Of a stretch of 29,926 bases of DNA, positions 11,055-21,381 are shown piece by piece (positions within the stretch are counted from its first letter, which is position 1; each line of letters begins with the position of its first letter). Made by a program: the position numbers and the translations under genes. The stretch covers positions 11,472 to 41,397 of the forward strand of contig UZAN01043140.1 in assembly GCA_900618425.1 (NCBI GenBank), given 5' to 3'. Source of the DNA: Echinostoma caproni (lineage: Eukaryota; Platyhelminthes; Trematoda; Plagiorchiida; Echinostomatidae). Below the pieces are notes generated by a model. It had not been told where the DNA came from and searched no databases. It saw only the letters and a program-made list of their open reading frames with translations.

Positions 11055-11918
11055 GCGGTTCTTTTTGGTTTTTATATAAACTGGTGTGTGAGATTCTACT
11101 CAAGAGAATTTCCAGGACAAATGACCAATGAAGTGTTCACACAGCATTTGACTGCAATAATCAACACACCCTTTGTTAATGGAAGACAAAACTTGCTTGC
11201 CTTTATCGGTAATAGGACGTATAGTATGCTGCTACTTTCCACAGAAAGTGGTAACTCGAATTTATCCACTAGATTATTTAATACCACCCTTGTTTTCAGT
11301 GAAATCAAAGTGTTGTACACTTCTCGGTGAATAACATCGGATAACATGCGCAATACATAAAATGGTAGTCTTTTGAACAACGAACGAATCCTGAGGATTC
11401 TACCACTCACACCCATCAAAAGCCACGAGAAGCCTTTATATTTTTCGCAGTCATATAGACATAAAGAGTGCGTCAATTATCGTATTCATTTAGGTCAAAT
11501 GTGCTATTTTCTATTTGAATATCAACCAAAATCAATAGACTTAGGTTGCAGAACACTTTTAGTTAAATACCACTCGGTAGAATTCGAATGGAGTTTATCA
11601 AAATCGTTTGACTTTACGTCAAAAATGTTCTGTCAAATGGACAATAAATTTATGGCGATGCATTCATTTCCTGTTGATTGGAAAATCCATGAAATGTAAA
11701 AAATATTTCGCCATCACGTTTCCTTCATTTCCCTGGAACACACTAATGTTGGCCGGCATACTCCCCTGCCGAAGTGTTTGCAGGTGCGCTACCAACATAG
11801 TGTTCCAAAACAGACTGAGATGGGTGGGCTAGCAAACCCGAGTGAATCTAACTCCGGCATATATCAAAAACAACCCAATGTATGGTATGCAAATGCAAAC
11901 GTTAGCTGCATATTCTGA
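11055..11918 (+). pseudogene. Decayed open frame of about 290 codons, possibly gypsy integrase
   Basis: One plus-strand frame is kept from 11055 to TGA at 11916-11918 with only three internal stops (11328, 11358, 11697). About 19 would be expected. The middle part has an arrangement loosely like a Ty3/gypsy integrase core: LRILPLTPI, then RIHLGQMCYFLF, then CRTLLVKYHSVEFEW where the family has E..P, DNG.QF and RT..YHP.(S/T)NG..ER. A neighbouring frame near 11760 reads AYSPAEVFAG, like the SPAE..FGR block after the core. Catalytic Asp and Glu are not preserved, so the family call is weak while the openness is strong. It lies just before the gypsy fragment at 12247 but in the wrong order to be one intact element. 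Confidence 0.4.
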
Positions 11919-12246
11919 GTACACGCGATTATTTTTGTTGAGCCAACTACCCTAAACCACAAATGCTACACACCACTGATTCTATATTGATTTGCGGAAT
12001 TTTATTTGTCCTGAAATGTATCTTGATTTTATTTGTATTATTTCAACAGGTGTGGAACGTAAGAGTTGGATCAGGTGAAGATTTTAAATCACATCGAAAC
12101 GCATGCACCGCAGTTTGACTCCTGTTAGAATGTGTTCAGTGACTTCTGTGAGTGCAGTAACTGATTTTTTAAATTTTAAATTTAGATGAAGCGAGATATT
12201 TAACTAATTATTGACTGAACCCCGCTAAACCTGCGAGGACAGTTGA

Positions 12247-12765
12247 AAAGCTCATAGATTAGAACCGTTTCATGTTTTGAGCTCTAAAAGGGTCAGTACC
12301 ATGATATATATGCTCAAACTGAGGTATGCGTTTGTGCAGATGAAATCTGGCTTTGCTGAATGGTGCGTTCATAACATTTCACGACATATGGACAGTGCAA
12401 TACGTAATCCGAACCACGAATAAAAGCCGACATGCCATTACGATCAGTCAGATTGTGTGATAACAGAAAAACAACTCAGGGCCTTTGTTTCAACTCTTCA
12501 GTGGTGCATACTGAATTTTCTTACTAACCGGGACTCAAACCATGAGTTTCTCGGTTGGGAGACGGGGAAATCCTTAGATCTTGACTGCGCAGAGAACGGT
12601 CAACAACTCCAACAAGTGACTAAATCGACGTACAACGTTGAGTTCCGAGTGCTTTTTAGATGTTTTACTACGACTAGTCACTCACTGTCGGTATTTTATG
12701 TCCTGAGCGTAGAACTTGTTCATGGGTTCTTCAGTTGTTATCCGAAATACCTTTTAAAGTTTTAA
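12247..12765 (+). pseudogene. Ty3/gypsy retrotransposon pol remnant (RT palm end to RNase H start)
   Basis: One frame is open for 173 codons apart from a TAA at 12421. In order it shows RLEPFHVLSSK, where the family has YLDD..V.S; KSGFAEWCVHNISRHMDS, matching K(C).FA...V.YLGH.I.S; IRNPNHE, like I.P.P.K; then EKQLRAFVSTLQWC, the family's LR.FLG.L.(W/Y)Y block that opens the connection domain. LNFLTNRDSN follows where FIPN is usual. CAENGQQLQQVTK matches W...C..ALQ.+K, and LSVFYVLS falls near the DAS of RNase H. The YxDD aspartates, the LGH and the DAS are all altered, so the copy is dead. It is a fragment: no gag, protease or flanking LTRs were identified. Confidence 0.75.
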
Positions 12766-14276
12766 ATAGGTTTGAAATATTTGTGTGATGTCTGATGAAG
12801 AACCCTAAACAACTATTTGGTCGCTGTTGCGACTTGCATGAACGACAGGATCCTGTAGAAATTCAAATAACGAACATTAGTCACGGAATGTACGTCAAAC
12901 CACACACACGGGGCCAAAACCGTCACTTGTACACATGCATGTATGCTTCCAAGTATTAAATTGGAACACGTTCAACATAGCACAGCATTCAAAAGCACAA
13001 TATATTTTTTTGGACTGATGGACATTTGTTTCAAAAGCCCATCCGTTTGACACAAGAATTTGTTAAACTTTGGCAAGTCACACAGGCGTTCATCGAACTC
13101 TTGTGACATGATTCTCTGTACATAAATAATTTTCAGCCACACCCACCCATACATGGTCATGGGTATAAAACATGTACTTGGAACTGTGTTTCTCAACGCA
13201 ATGTTCCGTCATTCGTAAAAGATTAGGATAAAAACGGGAAAACAGACGACAAAACATGAAGAAATCTTGAAGCAATTTTGTGGGTTTCCTTTTAGCTGGA
13301 AACTCACACTTCTATCATTTGAACTTCGGAAACATGAGAGTTGAAATGAGTAACTTGCACTAGGCGGTAGGTGAGGAAATTTAATCGTTTGACATACGCA
13401 CATAGATATGCGTCTACAGCTAAAAGAGAGCGCCCTAAATTGACGGCCAACAACAATTTGCCCTGTATAGTTCGGATCGTGTTAATGAACTAGATGATGA
13501 GAAAGGAATGTTTTACAAATTTTGAAGTCGTTCTCTAAAATCTACCAATGATATATATATATATAAAATAATATAGAACTTCATTGAATGCCCATTGAAA
13601 TTAATTACTAACATTAGGATCTATCTAATCCACGATCCCAAATTAGAGATCCTTCATAGGTGATCGAGATGTAACGACCGAATAAATCAGTCTTGAAGAC
13701 TTAGAACTCAAGTGGATGCTAAACCTAATTTCGCCTTCATGGGGAAAACATTTCAATAAGCATTCCGCTAAGTCAAATGTACCCAAGTTTTAGTTGCTTT
13801 TATGTTACGGCGTGAGATAGATGGATGGGAGAATAACGATCCTTAAGATTGCGTTCTTCCCCCATCCTTACTTCTCCTTGATCCTCAGAGATCAAAGAAG
13901 CAGCATTATCCAGCCGTTGTTGTTAGCATTCATCAGCAGTATATTAGATGATTTAAACCTCTGACGTTTTAAATTTAAGAAGTAATTTCAGGGGAACCTA
14001 TCTAATAAAATTTACACATACAACACTGATACCATTCAGAACGAAATGGGTAAACTCTATTCAGTTGATATTTCTGGTTAGCCGCGTATGAGCTATTTGT
14101 CAAAGTTTCAACACGATCATTGCGTTTAATAGGTCCAAAGATATAATATTGGATGGTATGTTAGAAATGCACCATTGATGAGGTACAACAAAAGTCAATC
14201 CCGACAAAATTTTCATTCCTGAAGTTTTGTTACACTAGATGAAGAGAGAATTGTTTGTAACAGTAAAGTTTCAAGG
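12766..14276. other. No recognised gene; short AT microsatellite inside
   Basis: Continuation of gypsy RNase H after 12765 is not convincing. Stops are frequent on both strands, and short minus-strand frames at 12972-13403 show no motif. An (AT)7 tract is at 13551-13564. Nothing else could be supported. Confidence 0.4.
13551..13564. repeat. (AT)7 microsatellite
   Basis: Seven uninterrupted AT units, followed by an A-rich stretch. Confidence 0.9.
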
Positions 14277-14516
14277 ATGATCCTAGCGCATCACATTACC
14301 GATTACGAAGGTAGAAATCCGTTGCTGTATCCTTGGATTTTTCATGATCGAAACATTGCTCTCGCATATGGTCTTCGTGATACGTTTACTTATTTCACGA
14401 CTTGGCAATGCAGTAAAATGGTTATCTTTCGTGTTTTCCAACGATTTCGTTCGATAATTCGGCATATAAAATTATTCGGTGAAGGGAATTTAAAGACAAT
14501 TGGATATCGATGGTAA
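14277..14516 (+). CDS. ATG-started small open frame, unknown
   Basis: A 79-codon frame from ATG 14277 to TAA 14514, with CG-containing codons (CGA, CGT, ACG) more frequent than in the surroundings. It begins MILAHHITDYEGRNPLLYPW, carries a basic segment RVFQRFRSIIRHIK, and ends GYRW. No signal peptide or known motif was seen. A minus-strand frame is open over nearly the same bases, so either strand or neither may be real. Confidence 0.15.
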   Translation: MILAHHITDYEGRNPLLYPWIFHDRNIALAYGLRDTFTYFTTWQCSKMVIFRVFQRFRSIIRHIKLFGEGNLKTIGYRW

Positions 14517-14898
14517 ATATATTTTGCTATTTCCAATTTTGGATCAGTAGAAAATGTAATTAACTGTTCGTTTGTATTTACTGTAAATTAAGCGTAAAAG
14601 CAACAAAATGCAGCAGGCTGACCATAAAGGAAGATGAGACCAAACATGTTACATTCGCACTCAACCATATTTGGTTATAAAAAAGCAAACCGTTTCACAT
14701 CAAATCGTATGGATAAAATTGCGAAAATATAGAAGGAATTCCGACGCTGTATGAAGTATTACGTATATTTACTGCTTCTCCGAAAATTTCACACTTTTTC
14801 TAACGAAGTCTTCAATCTGGGATGTAAATGGGATTAATTAGCGTCAAATACCTGTGCATTTCACGGTCCTGCGCTGCAGGTGACATTTCGAAACAAGT

Positions 14899-15340
14899 TT
14901 GTCCCAATTGTGGCCAATAAGTCGTCGTAGGTGCATAATCCGGGTTGATGCATCTATCGAAACAGTGATCTTCCCAGACAAACTTTTCAGTTTCCTGGAT
15001 TTTAGCCCAAAATGTCGGGGTTGTAACATGAAATTATGTAACACGGTGAGGACCGGAAGTTCAGTTTATGAACTTTGTACAAAGTAAAAAATAGATTATC
15101 TAGAACACAAATACTTAAGAATACTAGGAAGGTTAGACTCAATGGCATGTGAGGGAAGTTGCCTGTCTAATTTCTCTCAGCAAATGTAGGCTGCGAGTCG
15201 GTTACACTTTATCAGTTGATCATTCACGACCTAGTTGGACAATGATTTGTACAACGTCCAGCTACGTGTATTCGTTCGCTGAACGAAGTATTAATCCTTC
15301 TAACAACAGAATGATTTTCCAAAATGTGTTTTACAATTAG
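14899..15340 (+). pseudogene. Possible Ty3/gypsy RNase H debris
   Basis: A first frame (14899-15087) reads RRRCIIRVDASIETVIF, recalling the F.L.TDAS motif that opens gypsy RNase H. A second frame (15149-15340) reads EVACLISLSKCRLRVGYTLS followed by VDHSRP. This is similar to the family's EALA.+..+KKFR.YL.G..FTL.TDH.PL, with a small deletion. Both are on the plus strand, in family order, but too far apart for an intact domain. Each match is short and stops intervene, so this is a low-confidence reading. Confidence 0.25.
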
Positions 15341-15716
15341 CTGTTGTGCTTTGCTTTTATAGACACCATCCAGATTGCTAGATCAGCAACATGTTGCCTA
15401 TAAACGTTGACTTAAGCACGAGTTTAATTTGAAAGATACAAATATTTAACGCAAAATAAAGGTGGTTCGAGTGAGGCGGTGCATTATGACAATCAAGGTT
15501 TGCCCGTTCATTGGACTAAATTCAAGTGGGTTTCAAGAATTACGAGTATTAGGTATAAATTAACTAATGCTGCACGTTCCAAACACAACATATATACATG
15601 TTTGCAAGATAATCTTACAGATTTAACTGTCTTTCATTTATTTTTATTAAATCTAAACCATATATCTAGACAAGCAGCCAGCTGTTGAAGGGCATTACTA
15701 AAACCCCACAGGAATG

Positions 15717-15734
15717 GTGAACAGACATCAAACA
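15717..15734 (+). repeat. 18-bp direct repeat, copy 1
   Basis: GTGAACAGACATCAAACA, identical to 16063-16080. Their flanks differ. It could be a trace of a shared dispersed repeat or of an insertion. Confidence 0.85.
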
Positions 15735-16062
15735 GAACAGTGACCGGAAATCGGATGAATAGTATGCCGGATATCCATAATTTTACTGAGGAATATTCAC
15801 ATGTTATCACATTTAGTAGGTTGAATGGTATATAATGATGAGTGAAGTTTAATTATAAATTTCCCATTATGCTGTCCCTGACAGACATATAACGGTTGAA
15901 TGTGAACAGGAAAAAAATCGATTTGCGTACAGTTTTGTGAGGGGAGTTGTGTTCATCCGTGGTGAACGTCTTTGAACTGAATTAAAGCCTAAAGCCTAAC
16001 TGTTTACTCTCGGTATGTCGCCCGTGGTTTGATTGACGTCCGTTCTCAGTGTCCACGCACAT

Positions 16063-16080
16063 GTGAACAGACATCAAACA
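16063..16080 (+). repeat. 18-bp direct repeat, copy 2
   Basis: An exact second copy of the 18-mer at 15717-15734, 346 bp downstream in the same orientation. It sits inside a minus-strand open frame (15982-16182) of unknown meaning. Confidence 0.85.
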
Positions 16081-16618
16081 ATGGGGAATGATTTGACAAC
16101 GTAAATCGTTTGTTACGACAATCTCGGTGACTGAGACAGCCCGTCGAATTTCAAGCATGACTGGGATACTACCAAACAGCACCCGCTAGTTGTTTGTTCA
16201 TTTCGGCTCATATCAGTCATATGCAACAAGCAGTGTATTTTTTCAAATAAAGAAATCAATTATTGCCAAGTATTGACGCTCAGGTAAACCTCAAGAAACG
16301 TGAGATGAGAAAAGAGAGTATCACAATATACCAACGATAGTACTTGTCATTCTGAGGCATTGTATGAAGAAAATTTCATCCGCTGTTTAAAATGTTATCT
16401 TGCGGACTGACACATTTTGGGTCAGATATACAACAGAAATAAAAATGAGCCAACCATCGAGGAGAGTAATCAATGTAAGCACCAATTGCCAAAAATATAA
16501 GAAAAAATGAAGCCTGTTCACCTGTCGCACGTAGCTTTATTCATCCTGTATTATTCTGATTTGGTTTTCCGCATAGGGGATATGAGAAACATCCATCCTC
16601 GCCAAGGAAACCTAAATC

Positions 16619-16855
16619 ATGCAAACTGTATCAAATTGCCACATAGTCAAATCCGGTTGCAAAGCTGTTCATATTGATTTACCTATCAATCAGTTCTCAC
16701 AGAACCAAGATGATGGATTGCTTTGGGTAGCCGGCCTTCCGCGTCCAAAACAGAGGCTATATTTTCTATCTAGATTACCCGTTCGTTATCCGTCTGGAGT
16801 TTCAGGTTTTTTGTACTTTCCTTTGGGATATCGTATAGAGCTCTGTACATCGTAA
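16619..16855 (+). CDS. ATG-started small open frame, unknown
   Basis: 78 codons from ATG 16619 to TAA 16853, with a stop codon directly upstream in frame. It contains NQDDGLLWVAGLPRPKQRL and SRLPVRYPSGVSGF. The proline- and glycine-rich composition is unlike the AT-driven composition expected of random frames here. No family was recognised, and nothing nearby supports transcription. Confidence 0.15.
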   Translation: MQTVSNCHIVKSGCKAVHIDLPINQFSQNQDDGLLWVAGLPRPKQRLYFLSRLPVRYPSGVSGFLYFPLGYRIELCTS

Positions 16856-17210
16856 AGTCTCATCAGTTATACTTGGTAGCTGAGTAACATGAATTGAGCA
16901 AAATGTAAGGTGTGTCCAGTAGGAACACGTTCAAGCAAGCACACATGCGTGTAATTCTTCCATAGTTCTTTATTTCGCCCACTTTTAATGTGACCCGGAC
17001 TGTAGTTAACAGGATTTGTCCACCACCTTGGGTTAACTCCTTTAACCTGATGTACATGTGTACGTTTCATCATTTACTGTAGGGCAACTGGCAGCTGATT
17101 CGACTTAATTCTTGGAGGATTTCTGTAAGAATTTCAAAAGACAAACAATATGGCGAAGAAGTTTGTTTTGTAAATACTTGGATGGTCTTGGCTTGAAATA
17201 GCACTATTAA

Positions 17211-17345
17211 CTCAACATTAATACTCCTCGCCGTAGTCACCAAATATTCCTAGTAAGAGCAGTAGTGATCATGATTGAGGAAGACGCAGAAGTAGACGTG
17301 CAGCAGCTGACAGTGACATCGTTGATTAGCAAGAGCCAAATTTAA
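17211..17345 (+). CDS. Short acidic open frame, possible exon end
   Basis: Open from 17211 to TAA at 17343-17345 (44 codons) with ATG at 17271. The last 24 residues are MIEEDAEVDVQQLTVTSLIS plus KSQI. GAN, GTG and CAG codons make this part clearly richer in G+C than its surroundings. It may be the 3' end of an exon or a transposon scrap. No family was recognised. Confidence 0.2.
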   Translation, partial: LNINTPRRSHQIFLVRAVVIMIEEDAEVDVQQLTVTSLISKSQI

Positions 17346-17575
17346 ATACAGATTATTTTCAGTACAGATAGTAACCTGATATTTATATATTTTGTGTGAT
17401 CAAAGCGATTTTGATTTATGGTCGCGGAAACTCATCGTGTTTCCGTATTTCGCATGAAACTGAATTTCCATCCGATAAATCGTTAGTATTTAATTCATTT
17501 CACTGTATCACGCATCCACGGTACAATAATGCATGAAATTACACACATGAGCAAATGTCCCGTATCAAAACGGAT

Positions 17576-18166
17576 TTATCGCCGTGCGTCAAATTCATGT
17601 ATAAAATATGTAAAGTTCAAAGGGCAAAATACAGGACAACCTGGTAGAAACAGCACACCGGAAAACCGGAAAACGAAGCTAATACAACGAGAACTAGCGT
17701 TACAATAAAGCGTCTCGTGACAACCGACATCAACAACGGCTTTGGCAAAGATCATGCGCACAAGAACATCAGGGACTATGGTGATTAGGTCTGGCCCATG
17801 AAATGTTACAGGTCCAAGGTCAGGACCAATTAGCAAGACAGTGGCGGCAGGACTCTTTCATGCTTGTGAATGTCTCCGTGTGACTGATTCAAAGTGGTGG
17901 GAGTCGTCCAGGTCGGAGGTTTTTGTGAGTGTGCACACAAGCCTGGAAAAATTCAAACGATTGCGTCTGAGATCAGCTGGTTGTGTCAGACGTTGCAAGG
18001 CAAGCAAGAAAATCAGGATGGTTACTGTGTCATGTGTTTGTATATCTGCATGTCTTTGTGTGTACATGAATGGATTAAATGATGTGTTATTGGTGTTATA
18101 TCGTCCGCCCGGGTCAAATCCTGTAATGTACCAAAGGATAACAAGTGAATTCCTCTGATTTCTCAT
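17576..18166 (-). pseudogene. Possible Ty3/gypsy integrase remnant
   Basis: On the minus strand one frame runs about 197 codons with a single internal stop (TGA at 17858-17860). Its second half reads IGPDLGPVTFHGPDLITIVPD and then VVDVGCHE, resembling the first-aspartate region of gypsy integrase (D..GP......YL.T.VD...R...A.P..D+). It continues FRFSGVLFLPGCPVF where the family has RFG.P...TTD.G.QF. The first half has H-x5-H about 33 residues before a C, suggesting the zinc-binding HHCC region, though the second cysteine of that pair is missing. The block is more G+C-rich than its surroundings. The match is by eye only. Confidence 0.4.
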
Positions 18167-18844
18167 AATCCAAATGTGAAAACATTTAAACCTTCGACGT
18201 GTTAACTGTTTCCAGTCATCAGTATTTGATCACAGAATAATGCGCTTCAATGCTTGATTTCAGGTTTGATTACTTTGGACAATTGCTGGACAGATAAGGC
18301 ATCCAGGGAGGTATTTTCATGTTTCTTTCGTCTCCGCAACGTATCTAGAATGGAAGAGTTTATACATCAGTTGGACACTGATTTTAACTAGAAAACGGTA
18401 ATTGCGAGTAGCAATAATTGGTTGAGTAAAAACGGAACACCCGTAAATAATGACAGAGATTGAAGGAAAACTATGGAGAGACTATTCTAGGAGATTAATT
18501 GACAGGAGTCATATTCTTGAGTGCGAAGTATAGTCAGATAGACTAAACGATTTAGGGGGCATATATTCCATTTAATTAAGGAGTGCTAGAAGACACTAGT
18601 TAGTGGTGGAAATTGGTGCCTTTAGGATTAACTGCTTGCGTTCCGAAACCAGCGCCTTGAAGAAAGGTACAAAAATAAATTGTAATCATCAGGGTACCAA
18701 AGACATTGCTTTCCCGTCCTCATTACACATTGTTGTACTACGGAGAGACATATACCGAACTGGATTAATCGGCAAATCTACTATCAACATTGTAAGAACC
18801 ACAAAGTGAAGAAAATCCCTATTCTTGGTCCAAGGCGAGATCAC

Positions 18845-19320
18845 TGTTGTTCCCCCTCCCAATTTCCCCTCTCCTATCCTGTGCGCACACGTTCTCCTTA
18901 GGCACTCTTGATTTGTCCTCGACCACCGCGTGTTCCCTCTTGTTAGTCATTGTCTATGGTTGTCTGATGACGGATTCTCGTGTCCAATGGCCTTGTGTGT
19001 CTGCCTATCGATCCCACCCGTGTCATTGTTCTCTGCACTAACGTGGCTTTGGTGTGTCATTGTTGTGAACTGAATTACTCCCTGTGGCAAAAAGATCATT
19101 GTCGATCCGTTTGAATTCATCTTGGCTGCTCACGTTTGGTGAACAGAATCCCCTGCTTGACCTAACAGATATTTATGTTCCCTCTTTGTACATTTATTTC
19201 CTTGTCTTTATATCAGGTCTCTATCCATTTGTTTGAGCTCACCCTTTTAGCTGTGTAGCGGCTGAGTCGCATTGTTGAGGTACGTTGTTCTTTGACTCGC
19301 CTAATAAAATAAACAGTACC
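18845..19320 (+). mobile_element. Pyrimidine-rich G+C-elevated block with poly(A) signals at its right end
   Basis: The block starts with a C/T-rich run (from TGTTGTTCCCC) and stays T-rich on this strand. It ends with two overlapping AATAAA hexamers (19303-19308 and 19308-19313), then ACAGTACC. No long frame is credible. The compositional break from both sides suggests an inserted element. One reading is the 3' end of a retroelement. Another is an LTR ending at the CA of 19336-19337, followed at 19341 by TGGTTCTGATTTCGGGG, which is primer-binding-site-like. That second reading conflicts with LINE-like coding sequence beginning there. No second LTR copy is in the window. Confidence 0.35.
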
Positions 19321-19327
19321 GTACGCA

Positions 19328-20383
19328 TTGCGGATCAATATGGTTCTGATTTCGGGGTTCGCATTTCGCTACGCATTGCTCAACAGTCTCATTGACGCTA
19401 TACAGAACGATCGTAGAATAGTCGATTACACTCGAACTACGGTCGAGCCAGAACGAGACGTTTTGGAAATTACAAACATGACAACATCTTTCGGACCTCT
19501 TGCTTACTGATTTATCCACCGAGAACCATGAATAAAAGTAATCTCTTTTGTTAGTAAGCTGCGGAAAGAATATATGCCTTTCCCCAAGAAATAAGTCAAA
19601 CGTAATGCCTACAAATAACACTTAATCGTTACGATGTTAGGTTAGCTATATTACGGTTAGCTATATTACAAGTCGTTGAATATCCTAACAAATCATATGA
19701 GAAACATTTTCTAATGAAACAAACTCAAAATCATTTCAATCATTTCAAATGAAGGACATCGGAATCTGTTTTTTACTACTATAGATTAGCATTGGCATTT
19801 GTCTAATAACAATTTTCATTTGAAGAATGCATAGCTTTTGATGAGGCATCAGATTAAACATCAATTGCATTCAGCGTACGGGAACGCAGCAATTCCTTTG
19901 CGCCAGTTGACAGATGAACGAAGAACGTTCAGCTTTACTCTGGTGTTCAAGAGATTTTTAAAAAGTTGTTGGTTGATTATCCGCTAGAAGGCCTATAAGG
20001 CACTCAAAGAAGCATAGTCTCATCATGAAAGAAAAGAGGACACACCTAGCTCTAATCGCTTTGTCATACATATGATTGATTTTCACGGTTTGTGCAAGTT
20101 TTTTCTTTTCAAAAACCAAATGCAAGTTGGAACACGAAATCTGGTGAATTGGCTATCACACCTGCATCAAGATAATGAAACGCGACGTTTACAATTTACG
20201 AAGAATACGCTTCATCTTAACAAAGTTCCCATTTACAACCTAATTTATCGTCAAAGTATAAAGAAGTATGAAACAAGCTTACTAAGAACCTTGATCTTAC
20301 TAAGCATCCAGAGCGACAATTTCCGGGCTTTACTCATAGCAACGTTTCCTTTGGAACGCAACACAATAAAACAGATAAAATAG
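19328..20383 (+). pseudogene. Possible LINE reverse transcriptase remnant (N-terminal and palm pieces)
   Basis: An open frame 19328-19510 ends with VEPERDVLEITNMTTSFGPL, which loosely resembles the segment just before the GPDG motif of LINE reverse transcriptases (I...DVL..L..L...K.PGPDG). At 20018-20383 a second stop-free run of about 122 codons reads IDFHGLCKFF and then VGTRNLVNWLSHLHQDNETR. The family has (L/I)DFSKAFD..P...L..KL...G..G.LLNWL..FL..R.QRV there. The DF is kept and the KAFD is altered. Between the pieces stops are dense and a 15-bp tandem duplication is present. Confidence 0.4.
19640..19669 (+). repeat. 15-bp perfect tandem duplication
   Basis: GGTTAGCTATATTAC occurs twice head to tail (19640-19654, 19655-19669). 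It is followed at about 19731 by a 9-bp tandem, ATCATTTCA. These look like simple slippage or repair duplications. Confidence 0.9.
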
Positions 20384-21381
20384 TACTCTGATGTGCAAAT
20401 GTGTCCCCAAGTGCTGAGCTACCGTTAAAGAAGTACTCTTTGGTGAACGATTAAATTTGTTCGGGAATAATCATCTAGATGCCTTTGATACTTCGTTCAT
20501 ATTTTCACTGGTATGTAAATTCCTTCTATTGAAGTTTTCTGGTACACTTTTAATTTTATGATAAAGCTATCAGACAGCATCCGGAAAATTTCATTAAATT
20601 TCAGTGAATGAAAATCAGCAAGAGTTTTGGAAAGAGCTAAACTTTGATGCTAGTCTGATCAGCAATATCCGATTGACCTTGGTAATATATTTCGCAAAAT
20701 AGTAAGCATTCGACGTTTGTTTTTACTTTAAATTGCTTCGTCTTGTTCAACAGTATGTTCCACCTAGTCCATAATCTATGTTGAAACCGGCCAAGATAAA
20801 CGCACATTACGAAACAACCTATCGGTTGCTTAATCGATTATTGCAGTAAAAAAAATACGTGACTGTTTCTATCAATGTAACCTCAACAGTCACCACATTC
20901 ACTCCATTAAATAACTTGACTGATGGAAACTTTATGGTACCGATTAGTCCTTTAAGCATCAAAACTGGTCCCCTTCTCACGTTCCGGCCAGATGAGCAAC
21001 AGCGTTCACATATATATGCCTGATCCCGTATTATCTCACCAGTTCTGAATTTAAGGTTGAGCCGACTTGCTGAGTTTCAGAATCATTTGACATCCGCATG
21101 GTTGTAAATCAATGATTTCATTGACGATGTGAAATTAGAAAACTTATTCACCAGATTTTCCGTTAAACTGTTCATGCATACATACAGTATACAATCTACT
21201 GTCTCTATTACTTCGTTCCTAGAAGTACATGTTTGTAGTTTAAGACGAAATTTACGGCTTTGCACTCTTGAGATGGAAACGTGCCCACCGGGCGAATGCA
21301 GCAAGTAACGTTTTCTGGGAAGGTCAACATATTTATTCTACAGTTTGATTGCAACACGCTATTTTGTAAAGGCATTTCTAA
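20384..21381. other. No recognised gene between two LINE-like pieces
   Basis: AT-rich with frequent plus-strand stops. A minus-strand frame at 21083-21304 is open but unrecognised. If the flanking pieces are one LINE, this stretch would be the decayed central palm region or an insertion into it. Confidence 0.35.

Noticed and set aside
11096..11476. 126-codon minus-strand open frame, the longest single uninterrupted one
   Set aside because: It is antisense to a plus-strand frame that stays open about twice as far with few stops, and it shows no motif of its own.
12787..12840. CTGATGA as a second hammerhead core
   Set aside because: No following hairpin plus GAAA at the needed distance. The same holds for CTGATGA near 18966.
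17841..18158. LINE endonuclease on the plus strand (LLVLYRPPGSNP)
   Set aside because: Only about a dozen residues fit. The minus strand over the same bases is open for longer and fits integrase better.
19301..19621. Small Tim-like twin CX3C motif on the minus strand (CVAKC...CVRYC)
   Set aside because: The spacing fits by chance, but the surrounding residues do not look like a small Tim protein and the plus strand shows LINE-like coding.
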